Positions 1 through 7,725 are shown, numbered from the stretch's first letter. The stretch: 64,000 nt of DNA from Tsuneonella amylolytica (GCF_003626915.1 NZ_CP032570.1:868001-932000), one strand, 5' to 3'. Numbers and translations are program-made. The notes: generated by a model from the sequence alone, not told the origin.

Positions 1-1
1 C

Positions 2-517
2 GACGGTGCGCGGGTCGTGCTCGACCCGGTGATGATCGCAACTTCCGGGGCCACCCTCATCGCGGAGGATGCCATCGCCGCGATGCGCACGCGATTGTTC
101 CCGCTGGCGACGGTCATCACCCCCAACCTTCCCGAACTCGAGCACCTCGTCGGCCGTACGCTGGCGACCCGCGACGAATTCGCCGCCGCTGCGCTCGAAA
201 TCGCCGAGGCGTACGGATGCGCGGTGCTGGCCAAGGGCGGACACGCCGCCTTCGCCGACGACGAGGGCCGCGTGCTCGACCTGCTGATGTGGCCCGACGG
301 CGAATTCGCCCAATACGGCGACCCGCGCATCGACACGCGCCATACCCACGGCACCGGGTGCACCCTGTCGAGTGCGATCGCGACGCTGCTCGGCCATGGC
401 CAGCCGCTACCGCACGCGGTCCGGCTGGGCCGGCGGTTCGTGCGCCGCGCGATGGAGACCGCGCCGGGTTTCGGGGCCGGCGGCGGCCCGCTTGGCCATC
501 AGGCGGTGCGCGGCTAG
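2..517 (+). CDS. thiD: Hydroxymethylpyrimidine/phosphomethylpyrimidine kinase (3' part)
   Basis: Phosphorylates 4-amino-5-hydroxymethyl-2-methylpyrimidine and its monophosphate in thiamine biosynthesis, in the cytoplasm. The start lies outside the window; 171 C-terminal residues are visible, about two thirds of the usual 260-270. They carry family hallmarks: the strand ending VLDPVM, the segment ITPNLPELEHL, and the anion-hole/catalytic loop GTGCTLSSA near the C-terminus. The stop codon shares a CTAG tetranucleotide with the stop of the convergent LOG gene. Confident; the main alternative within the ribokinase family is pyridoxal kinase, which the PNLPE segment disfavours. Confidence 0.93.
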   Translation, partial: DGARVVLDPVMIATSGATLIAEDAIAAMRTRLFPLATVITPNLPELEHLVGRTLATRDEFAAAALEIAEAYGCAVLAKGGHAAFADDEGRVLDLLMWPDGEFAQYGDPRIDTRHTHGTGCTLSSAIATLLGHGQPLPHAVRLGRRFVRRAMETAPGFGAGGGPLGHQAVRG

Positions 518-1386
518 CGCTTGAGGTCGTAGAAGGCCGCGATGTGATCCCAGGCCTCGTCCGCGGTCTCGCACCAGCGGAACAGGTCGAGATCCTTCTT
601 CGAGATCACACCCTCTTCGGCGAATGCGTCCCAGTTGATCACGCGGGTCCAGAAATCCTTGCCGAACAGGAGGATCGGCATCGGCCGAATCTTGCCGGTC
701 TGGATCAGGGTCAGCAGTTCGAAGAATTCGTCGAACGTGCCGAACCCGCCCGGGAACACCGCCACCGCCTTCGCCCGCAGCAGGAAGTGCATCTTGCGCA
801 GCGCAAAGTAGTGGAACTGGAAGCTGAGATAGGGGGTGACGTACGGATTGGGCGCCTGTTCGTGGGGCAGCACGATGTTGAGGCCGATCGATTCCGCGCC
901 GGCCTCGCTCGCCCCGCGGTTGGCCGCTTCCATGATCGACGGGCCGCCGCCCGAGCAGATCACGAACTGGCGCTTGCCGTTTTCCACGATCGCCCGTTCG
1001 CTGACCATCCTGGCAAGCTTGTAGGCCTCGTCGTAGTACTTCGCCTTCTCGGCGAGGCGTTCGGCGACGACGCGGGTTTCCTCGGTCGCGTTCTCGACCA
1101 GCGCGTCTGCGTTCTCGGGCGAAGGGATGCGGGCGCTGCCGTACATCACCAGCGTCGAACCGACGCCCGCTTCGTCGAGCAGCATTTCGGGTTTCAGCAG
1201 TTCGAGCTGGAAGCGGACGGGGCGCAGCTCCTCGCGCAGCAGGAAATCGGTGTCCTGGAACGCCAGACGATAGGCCGGATGCCGGGTCTGCGGCGTGTCC
1301 GGCGTGCTCTTCTCGCTGAACGCCGCTTCTTCTTCGGCGGGGAAAAACTTGCGATGCGAAAGATCGCGCTCTTCTGATTTGGTCAT
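514..1386 (-). CDS. LOG family protein (lysine decarboxylase-like fold; putative nucleoside 5'-monophosphate phosphoribohydrolase)
   Basis: 290 residues. Members of this family cleave nucleoside monophosphates (cytokinin riboside 5'-monophosphate in LOG proteins) to base plus ribose 5-phosphate; the bacterial substrate is often unknown. The nucleotide-binding segment GGGPSIMEAANRGA (about residues 146-159) and the signature PGGFGTFDE (212-220) are both intact. A roughly 75-residue N-terminal extension, common in the long proteobacterial form, precedes the Rossmann-like core. I took the ATG at 1386 rather than in-frame codons upstream, because the extra residues would be Pro/Ala-rich and lie in the spacer to DUF2254. 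It is probably cotranscribed with DUF2254 55 bp upstream. Confidence 0.85.
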   Translation of the reverse strand: MTKSEERDLSHRKFFPAEEEAAFSEKSTPDTPQTRHPAYRLAFQDTDFLLREELRPVRFQLELLKPEMLLDEAGVGSTLVMYGSARIPSPENADALVENATEETRVVAERLAEKAKYYDEAYKLARMVSERAIVENGKRQFVICSGGGPSIMEAANRGASEAGAESIGLNIVLPHEQAPNPYVTPYLSFQFHYFALRKMHFLLRAKAVAVFPGGFGTFDEFFELLTLIQTGKIRPMPILLFGKDFWTRVINWDAFAEEGVISKKDLDLFRWCETADEAWDHIAAFYDLKR

Positions 1387-1441
1387 TGGCGGTCCGATAG
1401 GCGCACCGGGCGCGCTGCACAATGCCCGGGCAAGGGGCGTT

Positions 1442-2734
1442 TCAGGCGGCAGCGTCGAAGCGTGCGATGCGCTCGCGGATGGCGGCGCGATCGATTTCGG
1501 CCGTGGCGCGGTCGGCGGCATGATCGGCCAGTTCGCGCGCCTTTTTCGTCACGAAGGCCCGCAGGTCCGCGCTTCGGCATCGTGCCGGAAGCGCCGCGAT
1601 CAAGCGCGCGTAGTTGTCGATCATGCGGGTGCTGACCGAAGGGTACTCGCAGGCGGCCTGACGCAGGGCGTCGAGCGGATCGTCGAACAGTCCGCGAAAG
1701 TCCTGACCCGGCAGCTCGATCCGCGTCTCGTCAGCGTAGACGGGGACCTTGCCGTCGTCGATCCAGAGGTCCGTCTGCCCCAGCATCGCGGTGGTCAGCC
1801 GGTCGCATGCGGCAATCGCGGTGTAGAAGTCGTTTACCGCCGGGCTGAGAGCGCGGGCGGCGACCTCGACGAGCAGGCGGACCTGGAACACCGCCCCCTG
1901 CCCCTCGCTGCGAAAGTCTCCGATGGAGATCGCATCGGTCAGCCTGTCGGCACGGTCGAAGGAGTGCTGCAGCCGGATCAGGGGTTCGCCTTCCAGCACG
2001 TGCTGGCCGGGCGCGGCGCAGACGCGGACGACGCCGGTGTGATCGCGGAGGTACTTGCGAAGCCTTTCGATGTCGGCCCCTTCGATATAGCCTTCGCGTG
2101 GGGCGGCCACGGTCGTCGCCCACGAGCCTTCGAAGGGCGCGGCGCCGGCAAGCGCAATGGTGCCGCGGCTCGCTTCTCGGCCGAGGTTGTGAATGGCCCG
2201 GTCGACGAAGATCGTACGGCCGAGATCGTGCAGTGCTACCGTAAGCATGGCGACGTTCACGGTCTGCAAGGCCATCACCAGCGCGACCGTCGCCAGAGGG
2301 GTGTCGGAAAGGTCGGCCTCGGCATCGATCGACGCGAGCGCGACCAGCGAGAAGATGAGCGTCGACGACAACCCCGACAGCGACGCGCGCACGAGCCGCT
2401 TGTTGAGCCAGCGGTCGATCAGCCGCACGCCCAGGTTGCTGCTGGCCACCGTCAGAACGAGCAGCGCGATCGAGAAATAGAGGGTCGCCAGCGCCACGTT
2501 GACGCCGACTGCGACGCCGACCAGATCCTTCGCGGTATCGGACGTCTCAACAGGCGACAGGTCCGCCGACAGGATCCACGGGGTCAGACCTGCCCGGTCT
2601 ATCAGGATGGAGGCGAGCGCGAACAGCGGTGCCAGAAGGACGGCCAAGACCGGAAGCGACCAGTAACTGGCCGCGATCCGGTGAAATATCCACCCGCCGC
2701 GGCCAAGAAACGGTCCGCTGCTTCGATCCAACAT
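1442..2734 (-). CDS. DUF2254 family predicted membrane protein
   Basis: About 430 residues. The N-terminal half holds hydrophobic helices (around residues 22-45, 70-105, 120-145 and 155-180), followed by a soluble C-terminal half of about 230 residues that includes the segment ALSPAVNDFYTAI, typical of DUF2254. The biochemical role is not known. I chose the ATG at 2734, preceded by a GGGG stretch; a GTG four codons upstream (2746) is equally open. It is divergent from the rhodopsin gene, so the 155 bp between the starts must contain promoters for both. Confidence 0.8.
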   Translation of the reverse strand: MLDRSSGPFLGRGGWIFHRIAASYWSLPVLAVLLAPLFALASILIDRAGLTPWILSADLSPVETSDTAKDLVGVAVGVNVALATLYFSIALLVLTVASSNLGVRLIDRWLNKRLVRASLSGLSSTLIFSLVALASIDAEADLSDTPLATVALVMALQTVNVAMLTVALHDLGRTIFVDRAIHNLGREASRGTIALAGAAPFEGSWATTVAAPREGYIEGADIERLRKYLRDHTGVVRVCAAPGQHVLEGEPLIRLQHSFDRADRLTDAISIGDFRSEGQGAVFQVRLLVEVAARALSPAVNDFYTAIAACDRLTTAMLGQTDLWIDDGKVPVYADETRIELPGQDFRGLFDDPLDALRQAACEYPSVSTRMIDNYARLIAALPARCRSADLRAFVTKKARELADHAADRATAEIDRAAIRERIARFDAAA

Positions 2735-2879
2735 TTGTTGCCCCACGACTTAATCGGTGCGACCCGCGGGAACCCTAACGCAGATTAGTCACTTTGGTTG
2801 CTGCGCGATCACCGGCCTAGGGGCGACCACCTTTCCGAAGCAGTCAGCGCGCAAACAGGGTCTCGCAACAATGGGGAAA

Positions 2880-2889
2880 GGCCTAGGCC
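2880..2889. promoter_or_regulatory. 10-bp perfect palindrome abutting the rhodopsin start, with a related half upstream
   Basis: GGCCTAGGCC immediately precedes the rhodopsin ATG, and GGCCTAGG also occurs at 2814-2821 in the same divergent spacer. It overlaps the ribosome-binding region (GGGGAAAGG just upstream), so a protein or structure there could affect translation. No known binding protein is assigned; the palindrome could be chance in GC-rich DNA. Confidence 0.25.
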
Positions 2890-3768
2890 ATGACTGTGCC
2901 TGCAACGATCGACGCCGCCGCGCGTCAACTTGGCAATATCGAAAATCTCGTTCCGCTCACAAGCGGACAGTACACCATGGGATCGCTGATCCTGATGGTC
3001 AGCTACGGCGCGCATTTCGCGTTCATCATCTATTTTATCCTCACCAGCTTCCAGCTCGCCCCGCGCTATCGCGTGGTGCCGATCCTGTCGGCGGTGGTCA
3101 TGGCATCGGCGGGCCTCAGCCTGCTGCGTGAATTCAGCCTGTGGGACGCCAGCTACGCGTTCGACGGCAGCCTTTATCAGCCGCTGGCCGAAGGCAACAC
3201 GTTCACCAACGCGTTCCGCTACGGCAACTGGACGATCACGGTTCCGCTGTTGCTGACGCAGCTCGGCATCGCGCTCGCGTTGCCGCGCAAGGAGCTTTAC
3301 CCGCGGGCGGCCCGCATGATCATCTCGGCTTTGCTGATGATCTGGACCGGCCTCTACGGCCAGTTCGGCGAAACCGGTGACTGGTCGCGTCTCAACATCT
3401 GGGGCGTGATCTCGACGGTGTTCTTCGTCTGGCTCATCATCGAGGTGCGCGGCGTGATCGCACAAGGCGTCGCGACCAGCCCTGGCGAACTGAGGGCCTG
3501 GCCGAAGAACATCTTCTGGTACTTCCTGGCCACCTGGGGTCTCTATCCCATCGCCTACGCGCTGCCGCAGCTCGGCTTCACGGGCGATGTCGTGGTGACC
3601 CGCCAGCTGCTGTTCTCGATCGCCGATATCTCGACGAAGCTCGTCTACGGCATCATCCTGTCGCGCTACGTCCTGCGTCGCTCGGCGCTGGAAGGTTATG
3701 TGCCGGCCGCCGAAGCGCTCGAGGTTTCGCCGCTCGGCAGCCAGGTCGCCTCGCAGCGCGGCGACTGA
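2890..3768 (+). CDS. Microbial (type 1) rhodopsin, NTQ-motif, predicted light-driven inward chloride pump
   Basis: 292 residues with seven hydrophobic helices. Retinal would attach at Lys250, with Asp246 four residues before it (D..TK pattern of helix G). Helix C reads FRYGNWTITVPLLLTQ: Arg110, then Asn113, Thr117 and Gln124 at the positions of bacteriorhodopsin Asp85, Thr89 and Asp96. This NTQ triplet is known from chloride pumps of marine bacteria (Nonlabens marinus, Fulvimarina); proton pumps have DTE/DTD and sodium pumps NDQ. In helix E, RLNIWG puts Gly172 where bacteriorhodopsin has Trp138, the opening through which xanthorhodopsin-type pumps hold a carotenoid antenna. blh follows after 2 bp. 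Family is certain; ion specificity and antenna are inferred from motifs. Confidence 0.93.
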   Translation: MTVPATIDAAARQLGNIENLVPLTSGQYTMGSLILMVSYGAHFAFIIYFILTSFQLAPRYRVVPILSAVVMASAGLSLLREFSLWDASYAFDGSLYQPLAEGNTFTNAFRYGNWTITVPLLLTQLGIALALPRKELYPRAARMIISALLMIWTGLYGQFGETGDWSRLNIWGVISTVFFVWLIIEVRGVIAQGVATSPGELRAWPKNIFWYFLATWGLYPIAYALPQLGFTGDVVVTRQLLFSIADISTKLVYGIILSRYVLRRSALEGYVPAAEALEVSPLGSQVASQRGD

Positions 3769-3770
3769 CC

Positions 3771-4589
3771 ATGAAACCGGCCGTCCTTTCGGCCGCAAGG
3801 GGACCCCGGCTTCGCGCTGGGGTCCTCTTTCCGTTTCTACTTTTCACGCTGGCCCTCGCTGCACAGTCTGCCGGGCTTTCTGCCTCGGTCGGCCTCGGGC
3901 TTGCTCTGTTTCTCGCCGGGCTGGCCCATGGCGCGGGCGAAGAAGAGGACGGCACGATCCGACCCCTCGGTTTGCCGCAGGCGACTGCGTACGTCGTTTC
4001 CGCCCTTGCCATCGCCGGCCTTTTTCTTGCCCTGCCGCTGGCAGGCCTCGCGCTCTTTCTCGCACTATCGGGCTGGCATTTTGCGCATGGCGATTGCGGC
4101 CTCGCCAGACTTTCGCGATTTGCCATGGCGGGTCTCGCGATCGGAGGGAGCGCGCTCTTCCATCCCCATCCGACTACCGACACGTTCTCGACAGTGGTCG
4201 AGGGGTCCGTCCCGTTGGCATTCACTCAAGTCCTGGCGATTGCCGGAGTGTTCGGCGCTGGCGCCGCTCTCGTTTCGGTAGCTCGGGGCAGGCGCGATTG
4301 GCCGCTCGCGCTTCTCGCCCTCGCAGCGACGGCGGTGTTCCATCCGGTGCTCGCCGTGGGTTTCGTCTTCTTCATCGGACACGCTTTGCCGATCCAGTTG
4401 CGCCAGCTAGGGCGCTACGGCAGCGCAGCGGTTGCGAAAGCGATAGCATGGCCGACCGGAATCGCCGTTGCGGGAGCGGCCCTGATGGCAGCGTCCGTCG
4501 CGGCGGGCTGGATGACCCTCCCGATCGCTGCGGCGTTCGCCTTCGGCTTCGCCACCCCGCATATGCTTACCGACCGTTTGAGGGTCTGA
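3771..4589 (+). CDS. blh: Brp/Blh family beta-carotene 15,15'-dioxygenase (retinal synthesis)
   Basis: 272 residues, strongly hydrophobic. Cleaves beta-carotene to two molecules of all-trans-retinal in the membrane, supplying the chromophore of the rhodopsin just upstream. The family's iron-binding histidines are visible at His53 (GLAHGAGEE), His103 and His106 (GWHFAHGD), His191, His204 (FFIGHALP) and His264 (ATPHMLTDR). It starts 2 bp after the rhodopsin stop, so it is probably cotranscribed. Oddly, a terminator-like stem-loop lies in codons 9-20 ahead of the first membrane helix. No ATG, GTG or TTG start follows it before that helix, so the hairpin must be inside the gene. Length and divergence are normal for the family. 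Confidence 0.88.
   Translation: MKPAVLSAARGPRLRAGVLFPFLLFTLALAAQSAGLSASVGLGLALFLAGLAHGAGEEEDGTIRPLGLPQATAYVVSALAIAGLFLALPLAGLALFLALSGWHFAHGDCGLARLSRFAMAGLAIGGSALFHPHPTTDTFSTVVEGSVPLAFTQVLAIAGVFGAGAALVSVARGRRDWPLALLALAATAVFHPVLAVGFVFFIGHALPIQLRQLGRYGSAAVAKAIAWPTGIAVAGAALMAASVAAGWMTLPIAAAFAFGFATPHMLTDRLRV
3797..3830 (+). terminator. Terminator-like stem-loop inside the 5' end of blh
   Basis: GGACCCC (3801-3807) pairs with GGGGTCC (3819-3825). The stem extends outward (AAGG with TCTT, one G-U pair) and inward by a few pairs around a TTCGC loop, and a T-rich TCTTTCC tract overlaps its 3' end. A shorter hairpin, GGCCG/CGGCC at 3779-3794, precedes it. The shape is that of an intrinsic terminator or attenuator, with a weak U tract. 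Translation of blh would run through it. Confidence 0.45.
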
Positions 4590-4613
4590 GGTCGACGGGC
4601 GAAAGCCCGAAAC

Positions 4614-4635
4614 CAAGTCAACATAGGTTGCTTTG
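4614..4635. promoter_or_regulatory. Imperfect 22-bp dyad upstream of the Crp/Fnr gene
   Basis: CAAGTCAAC, four bases, then GTTGCTTTG: nine-base arms matching at seven positions, 47 bp before the regulator's start. Its size is right for a Crp/Fnr-type dimer, so autoregulation is possible, but the sequence does not closely match TTGAT-N4-ATCAA. Confidence 0.22.
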
Positions 4636-4681
4636 ACGACCCCGAACGGCGAAGTTATCGGCGCCAGCGGGAGGACGCTAC

Positions 4682-5440
4682 GTGACGACCGAACTGTTTC
4701 TGAAAGGCCGGCTGCGCCACGATTTGTCGCAGGACGAAAAGTCCGCGCTGGAAGGCGCGGTCGCGCGGATATTCGCGCTCGAGCCACGCCAGCGCCTTAC
4801 GCGTCGGGGCGAACGTCTCGAATGGTCGTATTACATCATCGAGGGGGCGATGCTGCGCTATCTCGACGACAAGCGCGGTGCGCGCCAGATCGTCGGCATC
4901 AATATTCCGGGCGATTTCGTCGACCTGCACGGTTATCCGATGAAGCGGCTCGACCACGGCGTCGCCGCTCTCGGCCGTGTGACGATCGCCGAGTTCAGGC
5001 ACGTCGACCTTACAGACCTTATCGAGAAATTTCCCCATCTCGGCCGGGCGCTGTGGTTCTCGACCCTGCTCGACGCCGCGCAGCACCGCGAGTGGATCTT
5101 TCGCCTCGGGCGCCTCAATGCCGAGGGGCGAATCGCGCATCTCATCGCCGAGCTCATCCAGCGGTGCCGGATGGTCGATCTCTACGACGGCCGGTTCCTG
5201 ACGATCCCCATGCTCCAGCGCGACTATGCGGAGGCGTGCGGGATCACCTCCGTTCATGCCAACAGGAGCTTCCGCACGTTGAAGGATCGCGGCGTGCTGA
5301 TGCCGCATGGCGACGGCAAGATCGAAATCCTCGACGAGGCCGCCTTGCGAAAAATCGGGGAGTTCGAAGGCGACTACCTCTACGGCGAGGGCGAACTCGC
5401 GCTGTCCAGCATGACGGATCAACCGATGGAGCGCGACTAG
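4682..5440 (+). CDS. Crp/Fnr family transcriptional regulator
   Basis: 252 residues. An N-terminal cyclic-nucleotide-binding-like beta-roll (about 20-125) leads through a long dimer helix to a winged helix-turn-helix (about 170-235; recognition region ITSVHANRSFRTLKDRG). No N-terminal cysteine cluster is present, so it is not an oxygen-sensing iron-sulfur FNR; the effector cannot be read from sequence. The start is GTG, with a good ribosome-binding site (GGGAGG at 4669-4674). It follows blh by 92 bp on the same strand, which makes it a candidate regulator of the rhodopsin unit, by position only. Confidence 0.88.
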   Translation: MTTELFLKGRLRHDLSQDEKSALEGAVARIFALEPRQRLTRRGERLEWSYYIIEGAMLRYLDDKRGARQIVGINIPGDFVDLHGYPMKRLDHGVAALGRVTIAEFRHVDLTDLIEKFPHLGRALWFSTLLDAAQHREWIFRLGRLNAEGRIAHLIAELIQRCRMVDLYDGRFLTIPMLQRDYAEACGITSVHANRSFRTLKDRGVLMPHGDGKIEILDEAALRKIGEFEGDYLYGEGELALSSMTDQPMERD

Positions 5441-5473
5441 CCGCGCGCTGCGTGTGATTCGCGATGTGGGAAG

Positions 5474-5547
5474 TGGATGCCCCGCAAGGATTCGAACCTT
5501 GATTGACGGAGTCAGAGTCCGCTCTCTTACCATTAGAGGACGGGGCA
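5474..5547 (-). tRNA. tRNA-Gln (anticodon CTG)
   Basis: Reading the minus strand from 5547, a full cloverleaf folds: acceptor TGCCCCG/CGGGGCA, D arm CTCT..AGAG with AATGGTA loop, anticodon loop CTCTGAC (anticodon CTG), and T arm CAAGG-TTCGAAT-CCTTG. CCA is encoded. The discriminator base (73) is T, where glutamine tRNAs usually have G. Confidence 0.95.
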
Positions 5548-5744
5548 TCATCTCTTCGGCCGCGCTATGCGCCGCCTCGCGAGGGGTGCGCACTTAGGTT
5601 CGTGCAGGCGGCAGGTCAAGGCCGCGAATGCATGGGCGCGGAACGGCCCGCTTGCCGGATGGCCCGCCCCCCGCTAGCATCGCCGTCAGGTCCCCGGCGC
5701 GCGTAAGTTCGATGCGCGGCGGGAGGAACAGAAAGACTTGAGAA

Positions 5745-6962
5745 ATGGCGGATTATTCTCCGCCGGACACGCAGAGAGACGGAAAGGCAGGGACAGGCGG
5801 CAAAGGGAGCGGATCGTCCGGCAAGGTAGCCGATTTTCGCTACAAGCGCTCCTCGCAGTCCCAAGGCCGACCGAACCAGACCGCTTCGCAGCGTCGACCC
5901 GCACAAGCACGTGGCGCAGGTAGCGGAGCAGCGTCCGGACCGGCACCGGCGCGCGCCATGCCGCCCCCCGGATCGACACGCAGACAGGCCTATGCCGCGC
6001 TCGATCTCGGCACCAACAATTGCCGCTTGCTGATCGCCCGGCCCGAAGGCGAGAACTTCACGGTCATCGATGCCTTCAGCCGCGTCGTCCGGCTTGGCGA
6101 GGATCTTGCCCAGAGCGGCCGGCTGAGCGACGCCGCGATGGACCGGGCGCTGGCCGCCCTGCACATCTGTGCCGAGAAGCTGCGCCGCCGTAACGTCTTC
6201 CTCGCCCGGTCGGTCGCGACCGAGGCGTGCCGGCGCGCGATCAACGGCAGCGACTTCATCGACCGGGTGCGGGAGGAGACCGGCATCGCGCTCGACATCA
6301 TCACCGCGCAGGAAGAGGCGCGGCTCGCCGTTCTCGGCTGCCATGTCCTGCTGGAGGCGGGGCATGGCCCTGCGGTAATCTTCGACATCGGCGGCGGTTC
6401 GACCGAACTCGTGCTGATCGAACCGGGCGAGAACGTGCCGCGCATCATCGACTGGGCCAGCGTGCCATGGGGAGTCGTCTCGCTGACCGACACCGTCGGC
6501 CGCAGCGAAGGCGCGAGCGAGGCCGACCGGGTCGAACGATATGCCCGGATGCGGATGCTGGTTTCCGACAGCTTCGCTCCGTTCGCGGCTCGGGTGGCCG
6601 ATGCCTCGCGCGCCGAGGACATCCGCCTGCTGGGGACCAGCGGCACCGTCACGACGCTGGCCAGCCTGCATCTCGAACTGCCGCAGTACGACCGGCGAGC
6701 GGTGGACGGATTGATCGTGCCGGCCGCATCGATGCGGGACATCAGTACGCGTCTTTCTTCCATGGCACCCGAGGATCGCCGCGCTTTGCCCTGTATCGGC
6801 CCGGACCGTTCGGATCTGGTGGTGGCGGGCTGCGCCATCCTCGAAGCGATTCTCGACCTCTGGCCGGCCGACCGGCTGGGCGTGGCCGACCGGGGGATTC
6901 GCGAGGGCATTCTGCGCAGCCTCATGGCTGGTACCCCCGCCCCGCCGAAGGCCGCATCATGA
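5745..6962 (+). CDS. Ppx/GppA family phosphatase (exopolyphosphatase-like)
   Basis: Up to 405 residues; this family hydrolyses inorganic polyphosphate or pppGpp. The actin-like ATPase fold is recognisable from phosphate-binding loops: YAALDLGTNNCRLLI (about residues 83-97), EEARLAVLG and IFDIGGGSTELVL (about 210-222). Only the catalytic-core length (about 320 residues) is present; the C-terminal HD-like domain of long Ppx proteins is missing. The first 70-80 residues are a basic, Gly/Ser/Gln-rich, probably disordered extension. A Met at 5958 would remove it, so the true start is uncertain. Its stop overlaps the rlmE start (ATGA). Confidence 0.87.
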   Translation: MADYSPPDTQRDGKAGTGGKGSGSSGKVADFRYKRSSQSQGRPNQTASQRRPAQARGAGSGAASGPAPARAMPPPGSTRRQAYAALDLGTNNCRLLIARPEGENFTVIDAFSRVVRLGEDLAQSGRLSDAAMDRALAALHICAEKLRRRNVFLARSVATEACRRAINGSDFIDRVREETGIALDIITAQEEARLAVLGCHVLLEAGHGPAVIFDIGGGSTELVLIEPGENVPRIIDWASVPWGVVSLTDTVGRSEGASEADRVERYARMRMLVSDSFAPFAARVADASRAEDIRLLGTSGTVTTLASLHLELPQYDRRAVDGLIVPAASMRDISTRLSSMAPEDRRALPCIGPDRSDLVVAGCAILEAILDLWPADRLGVADRGIREGILRSLMAGTPAPPKAAS

Positions 6963-7642
6963 GCCGGTCGGGCAAGGATCCGGTCAAGCGGGTCAAGACC
7001 GCGCGCGGGCGGACCGCGTCGTCCAACCGCTGGCTGTCGCGCCAGCTCAACGATCCGTACGTCCGGCAAGCCAAGGCCGATGGCTATCGCAGCCGCGCGG
7101 CTTACAAGCTGGCCGAACTCGACGAGAAGTTCGCCGTCCTGAAGGGCGCGAAGCGCGTGGTCGATCTGGGCGTCGCACCGGGCGGCTGGGCGCAGGTCGT
7201 GCGCAGGAAGCGCCCCGCGGCGGCGATCGTCGGCATCGATCTCCTCCCCACAGAGCCGATCGAGGGAGCGACCCTGCTGCAGATGGACTTCATGGCCGAC
7301 GAGGCACCGGGCGCTTTGGTCGAGGCGCTGGGCGGCAAACCCGATCTCGTGATGAGCGACATGGCCGCCAACACGGTGGGTCACAAGGCAACCGACCACT
7401 TGCGCACGATGGGGCTGGTGGAAGCGGCGGCCTGGTTCGCGGTGGAAAACCTAGAACCGGGCGGGTCCTTCATCGCCAAGGTGTTCGCCGGCGGCACCGA
7501 TGCGGGCATCCTGGCGCTGCTGAAGAAGCATTTCCGCACCGTCAAACACGCCAAGCCGCCCGCGAGCCGGAAGGATTCGAGCGAGTGGTATGTGATCGCG
7601 CAAAGTTTCAAGGGCGAGCAGACTGCACCGGCGGACTGCTGA
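6959..7642 (+). CDS. rlmE: 23S rRNA (uridine(2552)-2'-O)-methyltransferase RlmE/FtsJ
   Basis: 227 residues. Methylates the ribose of U2552 in 23S rRNA during late 50S assembly, using S-adenosylmethionine. The SAM-binding motif VVDLGVAPGGW lies at about 67-77. The catalytic tetrad matches the E. coli enzyme in order and nearly in spacing: Lys50, Asp134 (MSDMAAN), Lys174 (FIAKVF) and Glu209 (SSEWYV). A short basic N-terminal extension of about 10 residues is typical of alphaproteobacterial forms. Translationally coupled to the Ppx/GppA gene through a 4-base overlap. Confidence 0.95.
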   Translation: MSRSGKDPVKRVKTARGRTASSNRWLSRQLNDPYVRQAKADGYRSRAAYKLAELDEKFAVLKGAKRVVDLGVAPGGWAQVVRRKRPAAAIVGIDLLPTEPIEGATLLQMDFMADEAPGALVEALGGKPDLVMSDMAANTVGHKATDHLRTMGLVEAAAWFAVENLEPGGSFIAKVFAGGTDAGILALLKKHFRTVKHAKPPASRKDSSEWYVIAQSFKGEQTAPADC

Positions 7643-7725
7643 GCGATACCATCCGCTACACTTCGGAACGTGGCGGAATGTCCGGGCGGGCGTAGGGCGG
7701 CGGCAGTTTCCGACCGGAACACACC

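Noticed and set aside
3771-3830. Hairpin as the plain terminator of the rhodopsin gene with blh starting after it
   Set aside because: No ATG, GTG or TTG start lies between the hairpin and the first blh membrane helix, so the hairpin must be inside blh or its start is non-standard.
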